DNA of 64,000 bases from Rhodopirellula baltica (GCA_002901265.1 PPHI01000077.1:1-64000), one strand, 5' to 3'; shown: positions 10,191-20,295, counted from the first letter of the stretch. Made by a program: numbers and translations. Notes: a model not told the origin generated them from the letters alone.

Positions 10191-11840
10191 ATGAAGATCG
10201 TGATCATTGGAGGAGTCGCCGGTGGTGCATCGGCAGCAGCACGCGCCCGACGACTTGGCGAAGATGCTGAAATCATCGTGCTCGAACGCGGCCAATACCC
10301 TTCGTTCGCCAACTGCGGTTTGCCCTATTACGTCGGCGGTGAAATCCAATCACGCGACAAATTGCTAGTCGCCCCGGTCGAGATGTTGCGCAATCGACAC
10401 CGCTTGGACGTCCGAGTCCGTTCCGAAGTCACCCAAATCGACCGTCAAAACAAAACGGTCCAAGTCCGCGACTTGAACTCCGGTACCGAGTACGCAGAAC
10501 CCTATGACAAGTTGATCATCGCCACCGGCGCCGCACCGTTCAAACCGCCAATCCCCGGTATCGATAGCGAACTGGTCATGGGGTTGCGTGATCTGGCTGA
10601 TGCTGACCGCATGCACCAGTTGGCAACTTCGGGAAAACAACGCGCCGTCATCGTCGGTGCTGGCTTCATCGGCATCGAAGTCGCCGAGAACCTGCGTCAC
10701 CGCGGGATGGATGTGACGATCGTGGAGTTGGCTGACCAAATCCTGCCTCCGTGGGATCATGAAATGATCGCGCCGATGGATCACAAGCTGCGTTCCGAAG
10801 GCATCGAAATTCGCCTCTCGGATTCGGCAACGGCGTTCAAAGAAGTTGATGGCGGCTTGCAAGTCGAACTCAAATCCGGTGATACCCTGGCGGCTGATTT
10901 TGTGGTGCTGAGTGTTGGCGTACGTCCAGAAAATCGACTGGCGATCGATGCTCAAATCGAGTGCGGATCACGCGGCGGTATCGTCACCAACGAGCACATG
11001 CAGACCAACGACTCGGACGTCTACGCCGTCGGCGATGTCGTCCAGGTCGACGACTATATCACACACGAAAAAATTCAGATCCCACTCGCCGGACCGGCGA
11101 ACCGACAAGGCCGCATCGCCGCCGACCATATTTTCGGCCGGTCGTCATCCTATCGTGGCACCCAAGGCACCGCGATCGTCGGCGCGTTTGGCATGTCAGC
11201 CGCGATGGTCGGTCAAAGTGAAAAGTTGCTTCGTCGTGCCGGTACGACTTTCGAAAAGGTTTACATCCATCCATCGGATCACGCTGGCTATTATCCCGGC
11301 GCTAGCCCAATGACGCTGAAGCTTTTGTTCGATCGCGAAAACGGCGCCATCTTGGGAGCTCAAGGCGTTGGCTCGAAAGGCGTCGACAAACGGATCGACG
11401 TGATCGCGATGGCCATCCAAGCCAAGCTGACCGTCGAGGATTTGGAAGAGGCCGAACTGTGTTACGCACCACAATTTGGCCATGCCAAAGACCCAATCAA
11501 CATGCTGGGCTTTGTCGCATCAGGTGTCCTCCGAGGCGATCATCCGGTCACGCAAGTCGATCGATTACCTGAATCACCCGCCACTGGCGGCGAAGTCTTT
11601 TTACTGGACGTTCGCAGCGAAGCGGAAAACAGCCAGGGTCACATCCCCGGTGCTCACAACATTCCGATCGAACAACTTCGAGATCGCCTAGACGAGCTGC
11701 CCAAAGACAAACCCATCGCAGCGTACTGCCAAGTCGGTATGCGTGGTTATTTGGCGACGCGTGTGTTAATGCACCATGGTTTCGATGTGCACAATCTCAG
11801 TGGCGGCTACAAAGCCTGGTTGCTCTATCATCCGGCTTAG
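10191..11840 (+). CDS. CoA-disulfide-reductase-like flavoprotein fused to a rhodanese domain
   Basis: Predicted FAD/NAD(P)H-dependent single-cysteine disulfide reductase of the CoADR-RHD type, acting on CoA disulfide, CoA persulfide or polysulfide. Residues 1-30 form the FAD dinucleotide fold (IIGGVAGGASAAARARR). The redox cysteine is C42 in SFANCGLPYYVGG. A second nucleotide-binding fold lies near 160 (AVIVGAGFIGIEVAENLR). A dimerisation domain follows, and residues 465-549 are a rhodanese domain with active-site C513 in AAYCQVGMRGY. The 549-residue length fits this fusion family. ATG at 10191 has AGGAA about ten bases upstream. Thiol or sulfane-sulfur homeostasis is the likely role; the exact substrate is inferred from family only. 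Confidence 0.9.
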   Translation: MKIVIIGGVAGGASAAARARRLGEDAEIIVLERGQYPSFANCGLPYYVGGEIQSRDKLLVAPVEMLRNRHRLDVRVRSEVTQIDRQNKTVQVRDLNSGTEYAEPYDKLIIATGAAPFKPPIPGIDSELVMGLRDLADADRMHQLATSGKQRAVIVGAGFIGIEVAENLRHRGMDVTIVELADQILPPWDHEMIAPMDHKLRSEGIEIRLSDSATAFKEVDGGLQVELKSGDTLAADFVVLSVGVRPENRLAIDAQIECGSRGGIVTNEHMQTNDSDVYAVGDVVQVDDYITHEKIQIPLAGPANRQGRIAADHIFGRSSSYRGTQGTAIVGAFGMSAAMVGQSEKLLRRAGTTFEKVYIHPSDHAGYYPGASPMTLKLLFDRENGAILGAQGVGSKGVDKRIDVIAMAIQAKLTVEDLEEAELCYAPQFGHAKDPINMLGFVASGVLRGDHPVTQVDRLPESPATGGEVFLLDVRSEAENSQGHIPGAHNIPIEQLRDRLDELPKDKPIAAYCQVGMRGYLATRVLMHHGFDVHNLSGGYKAWLLYHPA

Positions 11841-11868
11841 TCGCCACAAGGGTGTTTGACCTTGCCGG

Positions 11869-11923
11869 TTGTACGGCATCAGCGGCTTGTCCGTGATGTA
11901 TCCTCCGGCATTCCCGTACAACA
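11869..11923 (+). promoter_or_regulatory. Inverted repeat in the leader of the TonB-dependent receptor
   Basis: Nine-base arms GTTGTACGG (11869-11877) and CCGTACAAC (11915-11923) are perfectly complementary and separated by 37 bases. They lie 29 bases past the preceding stop and about 110 bases before the receptor start. They could be an RNA hairpin, a terminator without T-run, or two half-sites. It does not match a riboswitch I recognise. Confidence 0.35.
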
Positions 11924-12035
11924 CTTCCAATCGCGCCAGCCCCGACGCCGAAACCAGTCGTATCGGGAGGCCGCTGACGTGTTTTCGCCGCCTCCACCCA
12001 AGCGACCCCACCGGGCTTAAGGACGAGGCGACTCG

Positions 12036-14222
12036 ATGCGGTTCTCATTTACCACGGCATTCATTCTTTGCGCTGCGACTGCGGCGTCGGCGCAGCAATC
12101 TGGAGAGTCGTTTTCGATTCCCGAAGTCATTGTCGAAGCGGAACGTGATCCGGAGACCTTGGATGGCGATTCCGAGGCGGCCAAGGAATCATCAGGCGAC
12201 TTGTCGATCGGCGAGTTTCCATCGCTTTCATCCGAAGCGTCGCCCCTGCCCTCGCTGACTTCGCCACTGAATTCCCAGCAGCAAACAAGCAATGAATTCG
12301 CCCGCCAGTTCGGTACGCCCGCTTCACGTGGCGACGACTTGATCGGCGAAGCCACTTCGGCATCGTCTGGAGTTTATGGGCAAGTCGACTTGCAAAATCG
12401 CCCGATCAATCGACCAGGCGACGTGCTGGAATTGATCCCCGGTTTTATCGCGACCCAGCACAGTGGCACCGGCAAAGCGAATCAATACTTCGTGCGTGGC
12501 ATCAACCTTGACCACGGAACCGACTTTGCCTTGCGGGTCGATGGCATCCCGATGAACCTGCCGTCGCATGGACACGGCCAAGGTTACCTTGACGTTAACT
12601 GGCTGATTCCCGAGCTGATTCAATCCGCCAACTATCGTCTCGGTCCTTACTACGCCGACATCGGTGACTTCAGCTCTGCCGGGAACGTTGACATCGAACT
12701 CGCACGCGAGTTGCCGAACGGGATCGCGAGTGCAACCATGGGTTCGTTCGATTACTACCGTACACTGATCGCGGACTCGGGCGAGTTTGCCGGCGGCACG
12801 TTGTTGTACGCGTTCGAAACGACGTTTTACAACGGCCCGTGGACCACCAAAGAAGACTTTGACAAACTGAACGGAATGCTTCGTTGGTCACACGGCAATC
12901 GTGATCACGGCGTGTCCCTGACAGTGTTTGGTTACGACAGCCAATGGACGGCGACCAACCAAGTCGCAAGTCGTGCGGTCGACGCCGGCATTGTCTCGCG
13001 GTTCGGAACCCTTGACCCAAGCGACGGCGGCAAAACCAGTCGCTACGGCATCAACGGCGAATACTGGAGTCGCAGCGAGGACGTGACGACGAAAGTGAAT
13101 TCCTACGTCAGCTACTACGACATGGATTTGTTTTCCAACTTCACGTTCTTCCTCGACGACCCGGTCAACGGCGACCAAATCGAACAAGTTGACAAGCGTT
13201 GGTACACGGGCCTGAACGCCAGCCAAACGTACCACCGTGATTGCGTCGACCACACCGTCGGATTTCAATTCCGCAACGACAACGTCTACGAACTGGCACT
13301 CAATCGCACGAACTCTCGACGATTGGTTTCTCCAGTAAGAAACGACAGCGTCGACCAACAAAGCTACTCGCTCTACTACGCAAACGATGCCAAGCTGACG
13401 CCATGGCTATCCAGCCACCTCGGTCTGCGTGGTGATTTCTATCGTTTTCACAACCAGGCGAACGTCAACACTGCCGACTCCGGAACTGTCGACGACCAAG
13501 TCTTCAGCCCGAAATTTGGCTTGGTGTTTGGGCCATGGGCGGATTCGGAGATGTACCTGAATTGGGGACAAAGCTTCCATAGCAACGACACCCGTGGCGT
13601 CACGTCCTCGACCGATCCCGCAAATCCGTTGGTCAAGAGTGACGGCACAGAGATCGGCGTTCGGTCTTGGGTCACCCCAAATTGGAACTCGACGCTCGCT
13701 GTGTGGTACCTGGAAATCGATTCGGAGCTCGTGTTCGTCGGTGACGCGGGGACCACTGAAGCCGGACCGTCCAGTCATCGTGGCGGTCTGACCTGGACCA
13801 ATTATCTGCAGCTGAACGACTATGTCAGCGCGGACATCGACTACTCACACGTGCGTCCGCGTTTTGCCGGTGGAGATCGAATCCCGAACGCGGTCGAGAA
13901 TGTATTTACCACTGGAATCACTGCACGTGCACCGCGATCGCCTTGGTACAGCACCTTCCGCCTGCGGCACTACGGTCCCGCAGCTCTCAACGAAGACAAC
14001 TCGGCACGCAGTTCGACCACCACGATTGCCAACGTTCAGCTCGGCTACCAAACGCAACGGACGAACTTTGCCGTCGACGTGTTCAACTTGTTTGATAGCC
14101 AAGACAACGACATCACGTATTTCTACGAATCGCAACCAGCCGGGCTGCCTGCCGCCGAAGACTTCCACTTCCACTCGGTCGAGCCAGCGATGGCACGTGC
14201 AAGTGTGACTTGGAAGTTTTAG
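12036..14222 (+). CDS. TonB-dependent outer-membrane receptor
   Basis: Outer-membrane beta-barrel for active uptake of a ligand not identifiable here. MRFSFTTAFILCAATAASAQ is a Sec signal peptide cleaved after ASA. Next comes a possible TonB box (IPEVIVEAERD), then an unusually long Ser/Pro-rich linker of about 70 residues before the plug (GDVLELIPGFIATQHSGTGKANQYFVRG, then FALRVDGIPMN). The rest alternates aromatic-flanked strands and ends in VTWKF, the terminal aromatic expected for BAM recognition. Length 728 is normal. ATG at 12036 follows AAGGACGAGG. It converges on the TonB gene with an 18-base gap, suggesting dedicated pairing. Metal or cobalamin receptors are possible but unsupported. 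Confidence 0.92.
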   Translation: MRFSFTTAFILCAATAASAQQSGESFSIPEVIVEAERDPETLDGDSEAAKESSGDLSIGEFPSLSSEASPLPSLTSPLNSQQQTSNEFARQFGTPASRGDDLIGEATSASSGVYGQVDLQNRPINRPGDVLELIPGFIATQHSGTGKANQYFVRGINLDHGTDFALRVDGIPMNLPSHGHGQGYLDVNWLIPELIQSANYRLGPYYADIGDFSSAGNVDIELARELPNGIASATMGSFDYYRTLIADSGEFAGGTLLYAFETTFYNGPWTTKEDFDKLNGMLRWSHGNRDHGVSLTVFGYDSQWTATNQVASRAVDAGIVSRFGTLDPSDGGKTSRYGINGEYWSRSEDVTTKVNSYVSYYDMDLFSNFTFFLDDPVNGDQIEQVDKRWYTGLNASQTYHRDCVDHTVGFQFRNDNVYELALNRTNSRRLVSPVRNDSVDQQSYSLYYANDAKLTPWLSSHLGLRGDFYRFHNQANVNTADSGTVDDQVFSPKFGLVFGPWADSEMYLNWGQSFHSNDTRGVTSSTDPANPLVKSDGTEIGVRSWVTPNWNSTLAVWYLEIDSELVFVGDAGTTEAGPSSHRGGLTWTNYLQLNDYVSADIDYSHVRPRFAGGDRIPNAVENVFTTGITARAPRSPWYSTFRLRHYGPAALNEDNSARSSTTTIANVQLGYQTQRTNFAVDVFNLFDSQDNDITYFYESQPAGLPAAEDFHFHSVEPAMARASVTWKF

Positions 14223-14240
14223 AGAGCCGTGCCTGACAGA

Positions 14241-15254
14241 TCAGTCGCCACGCAATGAGAACTTGATCGGCACGGTGATTTCGCTTGCCTGTGCAATGTC
14301 ACCACTGCGTGCCGGCGAGAATTTCCACTTCTTGACCGCAGCGACAGCCTCGCGGTCAAGGCTGGGGTAGTCACTTGATGTGTCCACTTGGACGTCGATG
14401 ACGACGCCACGTTCATCCAGCTTAACACGCAATAAGACGCGTCCCTCATAACCGGCGGCTCGAGCGGATTCTGGATACAGCGGCGGCGCGTTGTCCTCAT
14501 GCATCTGAGGTGGCGTATCGATCTTGGCACCGCTCGCCGCCTCGTTGGGAACAATCGTCGGTGGCTGGACGGCAGGTGGAGTTACGGGCCGTAGCCGTCG
14601 CTTCTTAACGGGGCGTTTCGCAGGGATTTGCTCCATCGGTTTGGCCGGCTTGTCAAATTCAACTCGCTCGAGTTCAACTCGCTCGAGTTCAACTCGCTCG
14701 AGTTCAACTCGCTCAACGGGCGGCATTGCCGGCTGAAACGCCACTTCTGGCTGCGTGGCATCTTGCTGAAGCTGTGGCATCTCCAAAGGCGATTGCTGCG
14801 GCTTCGGCGGCTCGATCGATTCGGCATCCAAACGTGGATCTGGCTCCGTTTCCATCGGTTCGTCGATTTCTTGAAGAACCTCTTCTACCGGGGGCAACGT
14901 GACAGCCGATTCCGAACTCACGACTGGAGTGGCCGTGATCACGATCGCTGATGAGTCACCACGTTTGACATCCAGAACCCAAGGCTGATCCGGTGTCGAC
15001 CAACAAGCCGCAGCCGCCAATCCACTGAGGTGCAATAACGTACTGGCGATTAACGCTGGACGCAGAAATCGAGAGCGAGCGGTAGCAGGATGATTGCAAT
15101 CGCGGACGACTTCGACTTTGGGAACCGCTGTCGCAACTTGTCTGACTGGCCCAATCTTTAATCCTCCGCTGGCCGGACAGTGTTGATCCACGCCCGAGCT
15201 CTTTGCGACTGCGTCTTTGGCGACCGCGACATTAGATTCACAAGAGAAAGACAA
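14241..15254 (-). CDS. tonB: TonB family energy-transducing protein
   Basis: Links inner-membrane proton motive force to TonB-dependent receptors. A cytoplasmic N-terminus of about 60 residues precedes one TM segment (PALIASTLLHLSGLAAAAC). A Pro/Glu-rich periplasmic spacer follows, carrying four near-identical RVELE pentapeptides near residues 180-200 and a basic KRPVKKRRLRP stretch. The C-terminal TonB domain (PPLYPESARAAGYEGRVLLR ... AAVKKWKFSPA) is complete. The 337-residue length is somewhat long because of the N-terminus. The start at 15254 is TTG with no ribosome-binding site; GTG at 15191 is an alternative. ExbB and ExbD are not in the window and must lie elsewhere. Confidence 0.88.
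   Translation of the reverse strand: MSFSCESNVAVAKDAVAKSSGVDQHCPASGGLKIGPVRQVATAVPKVEVVRDCNHPATARSRFLRPALIASTLLHLSGLAAAACWSTPDQPWVLDVKRGDSSAIVITATPVVSSESAVTLPPVEEVLQEIDEPMETEPDPRLDAESIEPPKPQQSPLEMPQLQQDATQPEVAFQPAMPPVERVELERVELERVELERVEFDKPAKPMEQIPAKRPVKKRRLRPVTPPAVQPPTIVPNEAASGAKIDTPPQMHEDNAPPLYPESARAAGYEGRVLLRVKLDERGVVIDVQVDTSSDYPSLDREAVAAVKKWKFSPARSGDIAQASEITVPIKFSLRGD
14656..14714 (-). repeat. 15-base tandem repeat encoding RVELE units in TonB
   Basis: Three identical 15-base units AACTCGCTCGAGTTC (plus strand) starting at 14661 are followed by a partial fourth, with a partial degenerate unit before. They encode the repeated pentapeptide in the periplasmic spacer of TonB. Perfect identity points to recent slippage expansion, so copy number may vary between strains. 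Confidence 0.9.
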
Positions 15255-15485
15255 AACGCACAGGTGGGCTGATTGGATACCGGTAGATTTCGAAGCGGTT
15301 TTCCTTCGAAGCGCTAGCAGGCGACATTCTCAGCCGCTCTGGTTCGGATGTCAAACTCTCGGACAAACTCCCATCATGTTCCACCGCCATGCACCGGGAA
15401 TGGACATGGTTGGCACCAAACGCCAGCCCCAACCCCCAAAACGATCGAAAACCGCACTCCAATCGGACCAGCCGAATCGGCGGCG

Positions 15486-17617
15486 TCAATTCTTTAGTGG
15501 CAGATCCGCCAGCGGTGTGGCCACCAAGCCGCGCTTGCCGTAAACGGACGAACCGAAACCTCGTTTGTAGCGTGGATGCAGTATTTTCCCGGGAAATTCT
15601 ACACGGCTAAAGAAATCAGGATCAGGTTTTTCGTTCTCCCGAACCCGTTGTTGAATGGACTCGCCTTTTTTGAGCCACATAAACGAGGGTGCACCGCCAT
15701 TGGAAGCTCCGGTGCTCCATAACGAAGCGTTGCCCTCGCGGATGTCGACATTCGAATAGAACGGTGCGACCGTCACCGTTTGCGTTTCACGTTTTCCCAT
15801 CTGCTGATAGGTAACCGACCGCGACTCCGACCGGCCCATTTCAGCTTTGATGACGATTTCCGCTTGCGACTGCACGACCCAGCCACACGCTCGCGCCGCG
15901 GCCTCCAATCCCGCCCGAGCACTTGCGTTGTGAGCGCCACAATTTGTTTCAATCGCAACTCGTGTTCCGGGTTGAAGCGTCCACAACTTCTCGCGATCAA
16001 TCCGCGCGACGGTTTCGTTGACGGCGTCCCCCGGCAATTCCACCGCACCAATCACAAAGGCGCTCACATCGCGTTCTCTCAGTTCGACGCCATAACAAAA
16101 CCGACCGGAGACGACTTGGGTGACGTCTTGTGAACCCTTGCCGCGAACGACTTCCGAATGATCCGGCCGGTAACTCCAAACCGGCAACTCACTCTTCAAG
16201 TCGAACAGCGTTTTGCCATCGATCAAAAGCGTCTGATCGTCCACCCAAGCCATCTTTTGTGGGAATGGTGAACCGATACCATTGGCCGTGTAGCGTTCTG
16301 GTAACGCGGCCGAACCGAGAGTCCAAATCGCGAGCTGATGGTGGGTCAAGATCGCCAGCTTTTCACCATTGGTATCGAATGCGACGGCGGACGATTTTCC
16401 GCCCTCGATTGGCAACGTTGCCAACGTCGCTCCGTCTGCCGCGGAAATCACGCGCACATCGTTGTCTTCCGGCAACGCCAAGTAGCGTTTTCCGGGACTG
16501 ATCACCGGTGACGCCCCAAAAAAGGACTCCTGTTTGACTTCGTAAACCGCGGAACGTTTTGCGAAATCCCACACCACGTACTGCGAATTACCCCAGCGAT
16601 GGAGTACTGCGTCACTGCCGACGAATTCGGCAAAGGGAACGCCAAGACGATCATCCTTTTGGCTTGTCCAACGCACGATCGGCTTTGCTTTTTCCGTCTT
16701 CGGGCTGGCCGACCACACGCACAACGTCGCCTCATTGTTCTCTGACTCGCCAACAGTCAAGACACGCTGTGACGCGGGATCCACCGCCATCAACATTTCG
16801 CCGTTTGCAATCGCCTGGACCTTATGGATTTTCCCATCCGCGATCGTCGCCCAGACAAGTCGACCGGGGAAGTCTTCCTTCTTATTGGAGTTGCCAGTTC
16901 CCGTAGCGGCTGCCATCCAACCCGATGCGGTTCCGATCGGATACACCGACAACAGGTTGTCCCAAAAATCGATTTCGGAAACACCGCCCCACCCGATGGG
17001 ATTGAGACCGCGATCGCTGGCGGATCAGGGGAGACGCCCGATATATCGGTTGCCGAATCCCATGCCGCGGTCGAGTTCAGTGCTGCCGTCGCAAACGTTT
17101 CGAGTTTTGGCGCTGCGATGTTTCTGAGCGGTGCACTCGCACCGATCAATTCGAGACGACGCTGATCAGCATCCGACAACTTACTGACCGGCACGGTAAT
17201 TTCCGAACCTTTGTCCAAGCGATACAGCGTCACGGTGTTTTCATCTTGATCGAAGTCGACCACCGCCGCCTTGATCGAGAACGATCCGGATTGATCTTTC
17301 CAGTTGTAAACCGGCGAAATCACTTTCGCTTGCCAAGCGTAGCGCGTCTCGTGAAGCGGAAACTCGCGACGCCGCGGGTTGTTAGCGAATTCGTATTCGA
17401 CAACGACTTGATTTCGCGAAACATCCATCACTTTGCCGGGTCGCCAATCGCCGAGGTAATACACCTCGATTTCCTCACCCACGCTGGGACTCAATTTGAT
17501 CCCCGCTGGCATGACGCCCTGCTTTTGGGCCGAGGCTCGATCGGCCCCGACAACGAACACCAAGGACACAACCACCACGGTGCACCACCGTCCAAACCAA
17601 CCGTTTGTTTCCGCCAT
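15486..17617 (-). CDS. Secreted SHD1-domain protein with WD40-like repeats, frameshifted
   Basis: Two overlapping frames form one gene. The upstream part, from ATG at 17617, has a signal peptide (WCTVVVVSLVFVVGADRASAQ), a Tudor-like segment (GEEIEVYYLGDWRPGKVMDV) and an SHD1 domain (WKDQSGSFSIKAAVVDF ... VPVSKLSDADQRRLE), a module frequent in planctomycete secreted proteins. The downstream part carries WD40-like blades (LVWATIADGKIHKVQAI, VVWDFAKRSAVYEV, LAIWTLGSA) and a C-terminal domain rich in ERD and NVDIREG segments. The frames join at a C4 run on the plus strand (16987-16990): one extra base gives IPSGGGGVSEIDFW and restores about 710 residues. Role unknown; probably protein binding outside the cytoplasm. 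Confidence 0.8.
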
Positions 17618-17719
17618 CACAAATCAAGTTCTATTAGGGGAGCCGACTTCAACCGTTCTGCTGGACAATTGTAGCTGCTCCACCGTCACAATTCAGAGCC
17701 AACCTGATACAACAACGGC

Positions 17720-20284
17720 ATGAACAAACCAACGCAACCTGATACCGCTGCCCTGTCGGCGGACCCGACGATCGATCGCGATACGTTGGCATCGGAATAC
17801 TTTTCGCTGCTTCGCTATCCGCCCTATCCGGTTCAGGAAGAGGCGATGCTCGCCTACTTTGCCGGCGATCCGGCGCGGGGCGACCAAGGCGTCTTGATCT
17901 GTGCCCCGACTGGAACCGGCAAAACGATGATCGCCGAGTCGGCGGTGTACGAGGCACTGCGTACCGGAAAGCGGATGTACTACACCACGCCGCTGATCGC
18001 GTTGACGGATCAAAAGCTTGATGAACTTCGCGATACCGCCGTTCGCTGGGGCTTCCCAGCCGACAGCGTCGGACTGGTGACTGGCAACCGCCGCGTCAAT
18101 GGTGACGCACCGGTCTTGGTTGTCGTTGCCGAGATTCTGCTTAATCGCTTGCTAAATCCTGAGCTCTTCGATTTTTCAGAAGTCACCTCCGTCGTGATGG
18201 ACGAATTCCACTCGTTCAACGATCCCGAACGCGGCATCGTCTGGGAATTGACACTCGCTCTGTTACCGCCGCATGTGCGCACGATGCTGCTCAGTGCGAC
18301 GGTCGGAAATGCCTATGAATTCACGTCGTGGTTGTCACGGGCTCACAACCGAAAATTACAATTGGTGACCGGCGACGAACGCAAAGTCCTCTTGCAATAC
18401 GAGTGGGTCGAAGACGAAATCTTGAATGACTTCGCCGAACGGATCTCGCGCGGTGACGATGTCGAACGAAGGACGCCTTCGCTTGTGTTCTGCTTCAGCC
18501 GTTCGCAGTGCTGGACCGTCGCGGAAATGCTGAAGGGCAAAAGCCTGATCGACAAAGCCCGTCAAAGCGAGCTGGCTGATTACCTCAACGCCGCAGACCT
18601 TTCCTCGGGCGCTGGCCCGAAGCTGAAACAGATTCTGATGCGCGGCGTTGGTGTCCACCACGCCGGCGTCATGCCACGCTATCGCCGCATGGTCGAAGAA
18701 CTGTTCGAACGCAAGTTGCTGGCGATGTGCGTCTGCACAGAGACCTTGGCCGCAGGGATCAACTTGCCCGCGCGAAGCGTGGTGCTGCCCAGCCTGATGA
18801 AAGGACCACGCGATAAGAAACGCTTGGTCGACACCGCTTCCGCACAACAGATCTTCGGTCGCGCCGGTCGCCCTCAATACGACGATCGTGGCTATGTCTA
18901 TGCGCTCGCGCACGAAGACGATGTGAAGCTGCACAAATGGCGTGAAAAGTTCGACTCAATCCCCGAAGACACCAAAGACCCAGGGCTGCTGAAAGCGAAG
19001 AAACAGCTCAAGAAAAAGATGCCCAAGAAGCGTGCGGGCGAAACGTACTGGACCGAACAGCAATTCTTGTCGCTGCAACAAGCCAAATCGGCCGACCTCT
19101 CCAGTCGGGGGCATCTGCCTTGGCGATTGCTGGCCTACATGCTGGGCAAGTCGCCTTCGGTGCAGCCGCTGCGTGACTTGGTCGGTCGACGTCTGATGAC
19201 ACCAAAGAAGATCGAAGAGGCACAGCGTGGGCTGAATCAAATGCTCGTCACGCTTTGGCAATCCGGCTATGTAATCCCCTCACCGCTGCCCGAACCCAAG
19301 CAAAGCGACTCACCGGCGAGTTCGCCTACCGGGCCAACCGCCAAGCAAACCAAAAATATCCCTGCGGCTAAACCAGCCGAGCCCCAACCGACGGGAGGAC
19401 TATTCGGGGATCTGCTGGATCAGATGCGCAGCGATTCCGACGAAACCGAAGCCGTCGAAGAAAGCTCGGTAGAAGAAACACCAAAGGAACCAGAGCCAAA
19501 GGTGCCGCTAATCTCCGTCAAATCGTTTGACCTGGATAACTACCACCCTCTCGAAGCGACACCGACGGAGAAGCTTGATCGCTTGGTCCACTTGCGAAGT
19601 ATCAATCCGATCTATGGCGTCTACATGGCAGACCTGCTGGCCAAGGCTGACGACGAAGAACGGATCGCGACACTGGAAAGCGTTCTGGAAGTCCCCGGCA
19701 CAGTCGCCCGCTACACGCGGATGCCGAAACTAGAAGACATGCCGCCCGGCAAACTGGCGACCGAGTACCTGGACGCCGAGCTTTTGACGCGCGGGATTGT
19801 TACGGCAGAGGAACTGGGCGCGGCCAGTCAAGACGAAGAAGAAGAAATCCGCGATCGTGGATTCGGTCGAGTGATGTTCGACGAACCCAAAGTCTGGCCG
19901 TTGACGATCGGCGAGAAAATCTATCGCCTGTTCCAAAACGACTTCCCACGCGTCGACAACGTTCGCATCCGCCCCGTTTGGATTGTCGGCGAACTGCTGA
20001 ACTACGATTTACAATTTGACAAGTTCATCACCACCAAGAAACTGCAGAAGGAAGAAGGCATCCTGCTGCGACACTGCTTACGGATGATCTTGTTTCTCGA
20101 CGAGATGGCAAACGTGCCACCGGAGGACACGACGGTCGAGACCTGGGAAGACTGGATGGATGACTTGGCCGAAAAGTTGACCGAGGCGTGCCGCCAAGCC
20201 GATCCCCAAACCACCGACGAAGTCCTTTCGGAAGACGCCGGTGATGATGACTTGGTCGCAAGCGGTCGCCGCCCGTCGAATTAA
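17720..20284 (+). CDS. Ski2-like DEAD/DEAH-box helicase with long C-terminal extension
   Basis: ATP-dependent superfamily 2 nucleic acid helicase. A Q-like motif PPYPVQEEAM precedes Walker A at residues 62-69 (APTGTGKT). Walker B is DEFH at 161-164, motif III is LLSATVG, and motif VI is QIFGRAGRPQYDDRG. The middle (about 540-600) is a low-complexity Pro/Ser/Glu linker. The C-terminal 250 residues (KSFDLDNYHPLEATPTEKLD onwards) are acidic and resemble the uncharacterised C-terminal domain of actinobacterial and planctomycete relatives (perhaps DUF3516; to be verified). RNA processing or DNA repair are both possible. Its 3' end is 11 bases from the convergent oxidoreductase. Confidence 0.9.
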   Translation: MNKPTQPDTAALSADPTIDRDTLASEYFSLLRYPPYPVQEEAMLAYFAGDPARGDQGVLICAPTGTGKTMIAESAVYEALRTGKRMYYTTPLIALTDQKLDELRDTAVRWGFPADSVGLVTGNRRVNGDAPVLVVVAEILLNRLLNPELFDFSEVTSVVMDEFHSFNDPERGIVWELTLALLPPHVRTMLLSATVGNAYEFTSWLSRAHNRKLQLVTGDERKVLLQYEWVEDEILNDFAERISRGDDVERRTPSLVFCFSRSQCWTVAEMLKGKSLIDKARQSELADYLNAADLSSGAGPKLKQILMRGVGVHHAGVMPRYRRMVEELFERKLLAMCVCTETLAAGINLPARSVVLPSLMKGPRDKKRLVDTASAQQIFGRAGRPQYDDRGYVYALAHEDDVKLHKWREKFDSIPEDTKDPGLLKAKKQLKKKMPKKRAGETYWTEQQFLSLQQAKSADLSSRGHLPWRLLAYMLGKSPSVQPLRDLVGRRLMTPKKIEEAQRGLNQMLVTLWQSGYVIPSPLPEPKQSDSPASSPTGPTAKQTKNIPAAKPAEPQPTGGLFGDLLDQMRSDSDETEAVEESSVEETPKEPEPKVPLISVKSFDLDNYHPLEATPTEKLDRLVHLRSINPIYGVYMADLLAKADDEERIATLESVLEVPGTVARYTRMPKLEDMPPGKLATEYLDAELLTRGIVTAEELGAASQDEEEEIRDRGFGRVMFDEPKVWPLTIGEKIYRLFQNDFPRVDNVRIRPVWIVGELLNYDLQFDKFITTKKLQKEEGILLRHCLRMILFLDEMANVPPEDTTVETWEDWMDDLAEKLTEACRQADPQTTDEVLSEDAGDDDLVASGRRPSN

Positions 20285-20295
20285 GCCCCGACGAA

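Noticed and set aside
11841-12035. Cobalamin or other riboswitch before the TonB-dependent receptor
   Set aside because: The leader is short and lacks the conserved B12-box sequence; only a simple inverted repeat is present.
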